Below, piece by piece: positions 57,956 to 64,000 of a stretch of 64,000 nucleotides of DNA (its first letter is position 1; every line of letters begins with the position of its first letter). The notes below the pieces were generated by a model that saw only the letters and a list, made by a program, of their open reading frames with translations, was not told the DNA's origin and made no database searches. Made by a program: the position numbers and the translations under genes. This DNA is from Rhodococcoides fascians A25f. GTDB lineage: Bacteria; Actinomycetota; Actinomycetes; Mycobacteriales; Mycobacteriaceae. The DNA lies in NCBI RefSeq assembly GCF_000760935.2, contig NZ_CP049744.1:3007501-3071500 (forward strand). The letters run 5' to 3'.

Positions 57956-58870
57956 ATGACGTTCAGAGAAGGTTCGCAAATGGAACCGGGCCGAGTCTCC
58001 GTCGGCGGTAGCGGAGGCGGCGGACGCGGCAAGTTGGCGATCGGCGGCGGAGCGGGTGGCTTGGTCATCATCGTCCTTGCCCTGCTGTTCGGCGGCGACC
58101 CGGGAGCAATCCTGAACCAGATCAGCGGTGGCGACAGTTCCGCCGGACAGAACGACTCCGGGGCTTCCGGAACACTCGAATGCGATGTCGCGGACGCGAA
58201 CAGCAGCGTCGATTGCCGTATCGGGTTCACGGCATCGAGCCTGGACACCGTGTGGGAATCGCAGCTGCAATCGCAGACCGGCGTCGCGTACGTCCAGCCG
58301 GCTGTCAACCTGTTCTCGGGTGCAACGAACACTGGCTGCGGCAACGCCACCAGCGCCGTCGGGCCGTTCTACTGCCCGGCCGATTCCACCGCATATTTCG
58401 ACACCAGCTTCTTCCAGGTACTCGTCGACCAGTTCGGCTCCAGCGGCGGCCCCTTGGCGCAGGAGTACGTGGTGGCGCACGAGATCGGCCACCACATCCA
58501 GAATCAGCTGGGTGACATCGGGCGCGCGCAAGCCGATCCGCAGGGACCCGAGTCCGGTGGCGTCAAGGTGGAGTTGCAGGCAGATTGCTACGCGGGCATC
58601 TGGGCGCACTACGCAGCCGAGACGGTCGATCCGAAAACCGGGGTTCCGTTCCTCGAGCCGCTGACCTCCACCGACATCGACGACGCGCTCTCGGCCGCGT
58701 CATCGGTGGGCGACGACCGGATTCAGGAGGCATCCACCGGCCGCGTCAACCCCGAGGGCTGGACGCACGGGTCTTCTGCCCAGCGACAGGCATGGTTCAC
58801 CGCCGGGTACGAGACCGGACAGGTCTCGGCCTGCGACACGTTCTCGGCGCGCGATCTGAACAACCCGTGA
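57956..58870 (+). CDS. YpfJ-type neutral zinc metallopeptidase, membrane-anchored
   Basis: A 304-residue protein (Rv2575-like). A Gly-rich cytoplasmic N-terminus, one transmembrane helix (about residues 33-46, GGLVIIVLALLFGG) and an extracytoplasmic zincin domain with the HEXXH motif at 175-179 (EYVVAHEIGHHIQNQLG) and a downstream ELQADCYAGIWAH that may supply the third ligand region. Conserved Cys residues fit an exported fold. The start has GGAGGGG upstream. It is divergent from aspS. The natural substrate is unknown. Confidence 0.9.
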   Translation: MTFREGSQMEPGRVSVGGSGGGGRGKLAIGGGAGGLVIIVLALLFGGDPGAILNQISGGDSSAGQNDSGASGTLECDVADANSSVDCRIGFTASSLDTVWESQLQSQTGVAYVQPAVNLFSGATNTGCGNATSAVGPFYCPADSTAYFDTSFFQVLVDQFGSSGGPLAQEYVVAHEIGHHIQNQLGDIGRAQADPQGPESGGVKVELQADCYAGIWAHYAAETVDPKTGVPFLEPLTSTDIDDALSAASSVGDDRIQEASTGRVNPEGWTHGSSAQRQAWFTAGYETGQVSACDTFSARDLNNP

Positions 58871-58879
58871 TCGCACCAC

Positions 58880-59908
58880 TCAGAACAGCGTGAGGGCCGG
58901 TCCCGAGGTCGCCAGTTCTCGGGATTCGGCGGGCTCGTTGGCAGGCAAAGACCGGGTCTGTTCTACGGCGAACCCGTACGTCTCGAGCAACGGGTCGATA
59001 CGCCCTCGGAGCCACTGCTTGTACTCGGGCGTCACGTACGCCCCGTGACCGTAGAGCTGACGGTATCGCCGGACCAACGCCGGGTGCTCCTTCACCAGCC
59101 AGCTCATGTACCAGTCCTTGGTGCTGGACCGTAGATGCATCGGCAACGCCGTCACACTCGTAGCTCCCGCGTCGGCCAGTGCGCTGATCAGACCGTCGAG
59201 ATGCTTGGCACCGTCCGTGAGGAAGGGAATCACCGGTGCGACCAACACTCCACAATCCAGGCCTGCGTCACGGACGGCACGAATGAGGTCCAATCGTGCA
59301 CGTGGACTTGGGGTCCCGGGCTCGAGCTGCTTCTGCAGATCGGGGTCGTGGATGGCGAGGCTGATGCTCACGTGCACATCTACCTGCTGAGCAGCCAACG
59401 TCAACAAGGGCAGGTCGCGACGCAGCAGTGTGCCCTTGGTCAGGATCGAGAAAGGCGTACCGGACTCCGTCAACGCCCGAATGATGCCGGGCATCAACCG
59501 GTATCGGCCCTCGGCGCGCTGATAGGGATCGGTGTTCGTCCCGAGCGCTACCGGCTCCCTTTTCCAGGATCGACGTGCGAGCTCTTTGCGGAGGACTGCC
59601 GCGACATTCGTCTTGACGACGATCTGCGAGTCGAAGTCGTTGCCGGAGTCGAGGTCCAGGTATTCGTGTGTCGGTCTGGCGAAGCAGTACCGGCACGCAT
59701 GCGAACATCCCCGCATAGGATTCACGGTCCACGAGAAGGGCACCTGCGATTCACCCGGAACCTCGTTCAGGGCACTCTTGCACAGCACCTCGTGGAAGGT
59801 TGTTCCCTCGAACTCCGGGGTCTGCACGCTGCGGACGAGCCCGGACCGTTCGAGTCCCGGTAGCGCGCCGTCGTCCGCGGCATCGAGAGTCTGACCGGCC
59901 CATCGCAT
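58880..59908 (-). CDS. Rv2578c-family radical SAM protein
   Basis: A 342-residue radical SAM protein. The iron-sulfur motif CxxxCxxC is C68-C72-C75 (MRGCSHACRYCFARPTHEYL). Further conserved segments are VALGTNTDPYQRAEGRYRLM and ILTKGTLLRRDLPLL, features shared with the SplB-like (spore photoproduct lyase-type) group. ATG 59908 is preferred to a GTG two codons upstream. A LexA-type box lies 10 bases upstream, pointing to DNA-damage induction. The exact reaction is unknown. Confidence 0.9.
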   Translation of the reverse strand: MRWAGQTLDAADDGALPGLERSGLVRSVQTPEFEGTTFHEVLCKSALNEVPGESQVPFSWTVNPMRGCSHACRYCFARPTHEYLDLDSGNDFDSQIVVKTNVAAVLRKELARRSWKREPVALGTNTDPYQRAEGRYRLMPGIIRALTESGTPFSILTKGTLLRRDLPLLTLAAQQVDVHVSISLAIHDPDLQKQLEPGTPSPRARLDLIRAVRDAGLDCGVLVAPVIPFLTDGAKHLDGLISALADAGATSVTALPMHLRSSTKDWYMSWLVKEHPALVRRYRQLYGHGAYVTPEYKQWLRGRIDPLLETYGFAVEQTRSLPANEPAESRELATSGPALTLF

Positions 59909-59917
59909 GCACACAGT

Positions 59918-59931
59918 CGAACATTTGTTCT
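59918..59931 (-). promoter_or_regulatory. LexA/SOS box upstream of the radical SAM gene
   Basis: CGAACATTTGTTCT matches the Gram-positive/mycobacterial SOS consensus CGAAC-N4-GTTCG at all but the last base and is nearly palindromic. It lies between a TTGACA -35-like hexamer (transcribed strand, 59943-59938) and the ATG at 59908, where LexA would block RNA polymerase. From memory, the M. tuberculosis counterpart is also in the LexA regulon. Confidence 0.8.
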
Positions 59932-60034
59932 ATGCGGTGTCAAGGTCGGTATCGTTCCTCGCATCCCCGCTCGGATCCGGCAGCCGGCAAGCGATAGCGT
60001 AGGGCGTCAAGTCGATCCTAGGAGTGCACCGCAC

Positions 60035-60505
60035 GTGACCGCCCCGAACACACCGACCCTCGAACCCATTCTGCGCCTGGGACTCACGTTGGGACCGGCC
60101 ATCGAGATCGGTTCGGTACCCGAAGGCGACCGAGTCGTCACCACCGTCCTCGGCGGGGCCGCCCCGGGCCCGGACATCGAGGGCACTCTGGCTGCTCGAT
60201 CCACCGTCGTCAGCGTCACCCGACCCGACGGATGCACCGAGTTCAGCAGTGATCTCGTCCTCGAATTGGCAACCGGTGGTTACCTCTCGCTCGACTATCG
60301 CGGGGTTCAGTTCGGCCCGGCCGAGGTCATCGACGCGCTCGACGATCCCGACCGGGAAGTCGACCCCGCTACCTATTACTTCCGTGGCACGTTGCGAGTA
60401 TCGACGGCTGTTCCGAAGTTCACCTATCTCAACCGTGCGCTGGTCGTTACCTCCGGCTCACGATCGGCCGAGGCCGTGGTCCTCGACGCGTTCCTGGTGA
60501 CCTGA
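60035..60505 (+). CDS. DUF3237 family protein
   Basis: A 156-residue soluble protein with the DUF3237 pattern: a GPAIEIGSVPEGDRVVT segment near the N-terminus, LVLELATGGYLSLDYRGVQF in the middle and YYFRGTLRVSTAVPKFTYLN with a final ALVVTSGSRSAEAVVLDAF. The family is a small beta-barrel of unknown function often found in catabolic settings. The GTG at 60035 has AGGAG about 10 bases upstream. It is divergent from the radical SAM gene and convergent with the next one. Confidence 0.85.
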   Translation: MTAPNTPTLEPILRLGLTLGPAIEIGSVPEGDRVVTTVLGGAAPGPDIEGTLAARSTVVSVTRPDGCTEFSSDLVLELATGGYLSLDYRGVQFGPAEVIDALDDPDREVDPATYYFRGTLRVSTAVPKFTYLNRALVVTSGSRSAEAVVLDAFLVT

Positions 60506-60516
60506 TACCTGCTCGC

Positions 60517-61155
60517 TCATCGGAGCAGCTGGGCGACCTCGCGGTCGGTCAGCGTCGCATGCGGAGTGCGGCCCTTGCTGCGAACCAGTTCGATCGCTCG
60601 GTAGAGGGGCCGTTCGTCGAGTCCGGCGTCACGTGCCTCGGCCCGTAGCTGGTCCACCAGGACCGACGCGATGGCCGCCGCCGGGACGAGCTCAGTGGTC
60701 CACAGCGAATCGGCGAGGGTGCGTAGGGCGAGGATCGGCAGTTCACGACCCCCACCGTTGGTGTACAGCGCCAGTGGTAGGACCACGCGAGTGCGACCGT
60801 CATAGAGCCGCAACGAGATCTGATCGATCCCGGCCGTGCGAATCGTCAGCTCGGCCGTCACCACCTCCGGCATCCTCAACCGGCGAGTGCGCAACCCTCG
60901 CGCGCAGAGTTGCGGACCATCGAGCCACACCCGCCGACGCAGGCCCAGCCAGCCCGACAGTACTGCGGGGCCACCGATGATCACCCCGACGAGAACACCA
61001 ACCCACACCGGCACGAACAGCGCCAGGACGACGGCGAGAACGATCCCGATCGCGGCCGACCCGACAATGATTTTCCGCAGGCGCGGGGCCAGGAACTCCA
61101 CCGAGACCAGGTCCAAGGCTACCGGCCCGGCAGCGGGCCGAGGGTCATCGGCCAA
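60517..61155 (-). CDS. Two-helix membrane protein of unknown function, downstream of hisS
   Basis: A 212-residue protein with two adjacent transmembrane helices (about residues 31-70: [40 protein letters not shown]), then a soluble, possibly PH-like beta domain ([20 protein letters not shown]) and a helical C-terminus. Not recognised beyond that. The first start is TTG at 61155, overlapping the hisS end by 11 bases; an in-frame GTG about 55 bases downstream is an alternative. The overlap implies co-transcription with hisS. Confidence 0.7.
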   Translation of the reverse strand: MADDPRPAAGPVALDLVSVEFLAPRLRKIIVGSAAIGIVLAVVLALFVPVWVGVLVGVIIGGPAVLSGWLGLRRRVWLDGPQLCARGLRTRRLRMPEVVTAELTIRTAGIDQISLRLYDGRTRVVLPLALYTNGGGRELPILALRTLADSLWTTELVPAAAIASVLVDQLRAEARDAGLDERPLYRAIELVRSKGRTPHATLTDREVAQLLR

Positions 61156-62422
61156 GGCGGACCCCGAGGGCGTCGACCACGTCGGCCAACGCGACAGTGT
61201 CCTGCTCCCCGTTCGAGAGGTCTTTCACCACAACCGATTCCGCCGACAGTTCTTGATCGCCCAGCACCAGCGCGTATCGGGCACCCGATCGATCGGCTGC
61301 TTTCATCGCTCCTTTGATGCCGCGATTTCCGTACGTTATGTCCACTGCGATACCCCGTTCGCGTAGCTGAGCGGCGATATCGACGATCGCCAGTTTGGCT
61401 GCGGCACCCATCGGGATGCCGAACACCTGACACCGCGACGTGGACCCCGCAGTCTTTCCCTCGGCAGCCAGGGCGAGGACGGTGCGGTCGACGCCGAGTC
61501 CGAATCCGATACCCGACAGCGCTTGCCCGCCCAGCTGTTCCATCAGCCCGTCGTAGCGGCCGCCGCCGCCGATGCCCGATTGCGCCCCCAGCCCGTCGTG
61601 CACGAACTCGAACGTGGTCTTGGTGTAGTAGTCCAGCCCGCGCACCATTCGCGGGTTCACCAGATAAGGAACGTTCATCACGTCCAGATACGCCAGGACC
61701 TCGTCGAAGTGTTCTTTGGCCGAATCGGAGAGGTGATCGAGCATCAACGGCGCGTCCGCGGTCATCTCGCGCACCTCCGGCCGCTTGTCGTCGAGCACCC
61801 GCAGCGGGTTGATCTCGGCGCGCCGACGCGTGTCCTCGTCCAAAGGAAGCGCAAAGAGAAACTGCTGCAACAACTCTCGATACTGAGGGCGGCAGGTGTC
61901 GTCACCGAGCGAGGTGATCTCCAGGCGGAAACCGGTGAGCCCGAGAGCGCGAAAACCGGCGTCGGCCACGGCGATGACCTCGGCGTCCAACGCCGGGTCG
62001 TCGATGCCGATCGCTTCGACACCCACCTGTTGCAACTGCCGGTACCGCCCGGCCTGCGGGCGCTCGTAACGGAAGAACGGCCCGGCGTAGGCCAACTTCA
62101 CCGGAAGCGCGCCCCGATCCAATCCGTGCTCGATCACCGCACGCATGACCCCCGCGGTGCCCTCGGGGCGCAGCGTCACCGACCGATCTCCGCGATCGGC
62201 GAACGTGTACATCTCCTTGCTCACCACATCGGTCGACTCCCCGACCCCACGGGCGAACAGCCCGGTGTCCTCGAAGATCGGCAGTTCGATATGTCCGTAG
62301 CCGGCGTTGCGCGCGGCGTCGAGCAGCCCCTCTCGCACGGCGACGAACTCGGCCGAGTTGGGGGGAAAGTAGTCGGGAATGCCCTTGGGCGCAGAAAAGG
62401 TGGTCGGCTTGCTCACGCTCAC
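61145..62422 (-). CDS. hisS: Histidyl-tRNA synthetase
   Basis: Charges tRNA-His. The 425-residue class II enzyme shows [36 protein letters not shown], motif 2 in [20 protein letters not shown], the histidine-binding [14 protein letters not shown] and motif 3 [15 protein letters not shown], followed by the anticodon-binding domain. The GTG at 62422 overlaps the preceding stop (GTGA). Confidence 0.97.
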   Translation of the reverse strand: MSVSKPTTFSAPKGIPDYFPPNSAEFVAVREGLLDAARNAGYGHIELPIFEDTGLFARGVGESTDVVSKEMYTFADRGDRSVTLRPEGTAGVMRAVIEHGLDRGALPVKLAYAGPFFRYERPQAGRYRQLQQVGVEAIGIDDPALDAEVIAVADAGFRALGLTGFRLEITSLGDDTCRPQYRELLQQFLFALPLDEDTRRRAEINPLRVLDDKRPEVREMTADAPLMLDHLSDSAKEHFDEVLAYLDVMNVPYLVNPRMVRGLDYYTKTTFEFVHDGLGAQSGIGGGGRYDGLMEQLGGQALSGIGFGLGVDRTVLALAAEGKTAGSTSRCQVFGIPMGAAAKLAIVDIAAQLRERGIAVDITYGNRGIKGAMKAADRSGARYALVLGDQELSAESVVVKDLSNGEQDTVALADVVDALGVRLGR

Positions 62423-63111
62423 AGCTTCCCTTGCTCGGGGTCGCCGAGTCCAACGAGGAACGGATTGGACGCACGTTCCTGACCGATCGAACTCTGGCCG
62501 CCGTGCCCCGGCAGTACCACGGTGTCGTCACCGAGCGGCAGCAATCGGGTCGCGATGGACCGCAGTAGTTGGTCGTGATCGCCGCCGGGTAGATCCGTCC
62601 TACCGATCGACCCCGCGAAGAGGGTGTCTCCGGTCAGCGCCAACGGGACCGCACCGTCCGGCCCGTCGGCCCGAGCGAGAAACACCACCGAACCCTGGGT
62701 GTGTCCGGGCGTGTGCACCACCGAGAACTCGATTCCGGCGAGATCCAGCTGCTCGCCGTCGGCGAGTTCGATCACCTCGGCCGGTTCGCGGAACTCGATG
62801 TCACCCAGCACGGCAGCCAGCGCTGGACCCGTTCCCTTGATCGGGTCCGAGAGCATGTATCGATCTTCGGGTGCGATGTACGCAGCAATGCCGTACTTTT
62901 CGCAGATCGGCTCGACCGACCACGTGTGGTCGAGGTGGCCGTGCGTGAGCAGCACTGCGGTGGGAGTGAGCGAGGATCGCGTCAGAAAATCGATCAGCGG
63001 ATCGGCGGCGTCCTGGCCGGGATCGACGACGACGCACTCGGACGCGTCGTCCTGGGCCAGGATGTAACAATTCGTCTGAAACATGCCTGCGGGGAATCCG
63101 GTGACGAGCAA
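62419..63111 (-). CDS. Metallo-beta-lactamase-fold hydrolase (glyoxalase II-like, Rv2581c type)
   Basis: A 230-residue hydrolase with the zinc motif [14 protein letters not shown] (H57, H59, D61, H62), a second ligand region [12 protein letters not shown], the bridging Asp in [16 protein letters not shown] and [13 protein letters not shown]. It is often annotated as hydroxyacylglutathione hydrolase; since actinobacteria use mycothiol, a mycothiol or other thioester is more likely than glutathione. The TTG at 63111 is preceded by AGGAG. It is translationally coupled to hisS. Confidence 0.9.
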   Translation of the reverse strand: MLVTGFPAGMFQTNCYILAQDDASECVVVDPGQDAADPLIDFLTRSSLTPTAVLLTHGHLDHTWSVEPICEKYGIAAYIAPEDRYMLSDPIKGTGPALAAVLGDIEFREPAEVIELADGEQLDLAGIEFSVVHTPGHTQGSVVFLARADGPDGAVPLALTGDTLFAGSIGRTDLPGGDHDQLLRSIATRLLPLGDDTVVLPGHGGQSSIGQERASNPFLVGLGDPEQGKL

Positions 63112-63302
63112 ACCAATCGCTCCTAAAGGCTGAGGCCGAAGTACCGAACAAGCTTAGTGGGGCCGTTCGGATCGGGTCCCCCCAGCATGCTCTCAGGCAT
63201 TGATGGCACACTCGCGTTGGCCGATTTCGGCCTGTTACCACACGATCGGTCCGTGCAGCGAGCGGGCGAGGTCGATTTTCGGACAAGCGGGAGGAACACG
63301 AA
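63112..63302. promoter_or_regulatory. Divergent promoter region between the MBL hydrolase and ppiB
   Basis: A 191-base gap between two outward-facing genes. It must contain promoters for both, but I see no clear -35/-10 pair or long inverted repeat. Short open frames in it have no ribosome binding sites or family resemblance. Confidence 0.35.
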
Positions 63303-64000
63303 TTGCCCAGCAACGAGCAACGGCGCGAGGCTGCCAAACGAAAGCTCGAACGCCAACTCGTACGCCGTGCGGAGCGCGCACGGCGTCGTAAGCAATTGAC
63401 GATTGCAGGTTCCATTCTCGGTGTCGTCGCAGTCGTGGCCGTCGTCTCGGTCGTGTACGTGGTGACCCGCGGTGACGACGATGCGAGTACCGCCCAGGAA
63501 TCGACGACGTCCGCACCCGCCGACTCCCTCATCGCGGCGGGACGTTCCGAGCCCCTGCCCGAGACGGTGAACTGCTCCTATCCCGCTGCGGCACAGCCTG
63601 CGGCCAAGGAGAACACTCCCCCGCGCACCGACAACGTCCCCACCAGCGACGAGCCGCTGAGCTACAGCATGACCACGAACCAGGGCAATATCGGTTTGAC
63701 TCTGAACAACCCCGAGTCGCCGTGCACGGTGAACAGTTTCGTCTCGCTCGCCAACCAGGGCTACTTCGACGGCACCACCTGTCATCGACTCACCACCGGT
63801 GCCGGTCTTCAGGTGCTGCAATGCGGCGATCCCACGGGCACCGGAAGCGGTGGACCGGGCTACCAGTTCGCCGACGAATTCCCCACCGACACGTTCGCCG
63901 AGGGCGACCCCGCTGCGCAGACACCGATCGCGTACCCGCGCGGCACGTTGGCGATGGCCAATGCAGGTCCGGGAACCAACGGCAGCCAGTTCTTCCTGGT
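63303..64000 (+). CDS. ppiB: Membrane-anchored cyclophilin-type peptidyl-prolyl isomerase (3' truncated by window edge)
   Basis: The visible 232 codons encode a basic N-terminus (SNEQRREAAKRKLERQ), one transmembrane helix (about residues 33-54) and the start of an extracytoplasmic cyclophilin domain (MTTNQGNIGLTLNNPESPCT, FVSLANQGYFDGTTCHRL, RGTLAMANAGPGTNGSQFFL). Similar to M. tuberculosis Rv2582. The start is TTG at 63303, with GGGAGG about 10 bases upstream. It is divergent from the MBL hydrolase gene. Confidence 0.93.
   Translation, partial: MPSNEQRREAAKRKLERQLVRRAERARRRKQLTIAGSILGVVAVVAVVSVVYVVTRGDDDASTAQESTTSAPADSLIAAGRSEPLPETVNCSYPAAAQPAAKENTPPRTDNVPTSDEPLSYSMTTNQGNIGLTLNNPESPCTVNSFVSLANQGYFDGTTCHRLTTGAGLQVLQCGDPTGTGSGGPGYQFADEFPTDTFAEGDPAAQTPIAYPRGTLAMANAGPGTNGSQFFL

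Overview
The window is a gene-dense, high-GC, almost entirely coding stretch of an actinobacterial chromosome. Nearly every gene has its closest recognisable counterpart in Mycobacterium tuberculosis (the Rv1379-Rv1436 and Rv2533c-Rv2582 neighbourhoods), but several mycobacterium-specific inserts (PE/PPE genes, lprH) are absent. Gene order and protein sequence suggest a mycolic-acid actinomycete of the Rhodococcus/Nocardiaceae type; this is inference from remembered gene order, not a database result. Most genes lie on the minus strand in tightly packed operons with 1-11 base start/stop overlaps. No tRNA, rRNA, CRISPR array, insertion sequence or prophage was seen. No gene-free stretch exceeds about 230 bases; the largest are 54629-54857, 14532-14732, 23436-23631, 63112-63302 and 20659-20842.

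Layout, low to high coordinates. (1) 1-10778, minus strand: the 3'-truncated gap gene, then (in transcription order) rpe-ribD-ribE-ribBA-ribH-PH protein-uvrC-rapZ-yvcK-whiA, joining riboflavin synthesis, nucleotide excision repair and the conserved rapZ-yvcK-whiA trio. (2) 10814-17245: a plus-strand MmcQ/YjbR gene, rsmB and fmt, a PadR regulator with an Arg/Gly-rich N-terminus, a divergent membrane diguanylate cyclase, and a secreted cyclase-family protein whose 3' end overlaps the GGDEF gene on the opposite strand. (3) 17326-23435: mihF-gmk-rpoZ-coaBC-metK-priA. (4) 23632-32315: the complete de novo pyrimidine operon pyrR-pyrB-pyrC-membrane protein-carA-carB-pyrF, preceded by a leader carrying a PyrR-type RNA site beside the Shine-Dalgarno. 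(5) 32456-41991: pepQ-efp-nusB and the alaS-ruvX-mltG-aroE-prepilin peptidase-aroC-aroK-aroB shikimate cluster, with a convergent membrane protein gene between them.

(6) 41997-54628: alaS, rarA, a small-molecule kinase-like phosphotransferase, and a three-gene set (transglutaminase + DUF2126 amidoligase; circularly permuted ATP-grasp + alpha-E; stand-alone transglutaminase). These three encode two predicted peptide-forming enzymes and two papain-like enzymes. The product is, to my knowledge, unknown, and this is the best candidate here for an undescribed system. (7) 54858-64000: a Pro/Gly/Tyr-repeat membrane protein, aspS, a zinc metallopeptidase, a radical SAM protein with a LexA-type box at its start, a DUF3237 protein, a membrane protein, hisS, a metallo-beta-lactamase-fold hydrolase and a truncated membrane-anchored peptidyl-prolyl isomerase.

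Start codons are often GTG and sometimes TTG (coaBC, pyrR, the MBL hydrolase, the prolyl isomerase, the membrane gene after hisS). I moved many starts to match a ribosome binding site, an overlap with the upstream stop, or the family's usual N-terminus.
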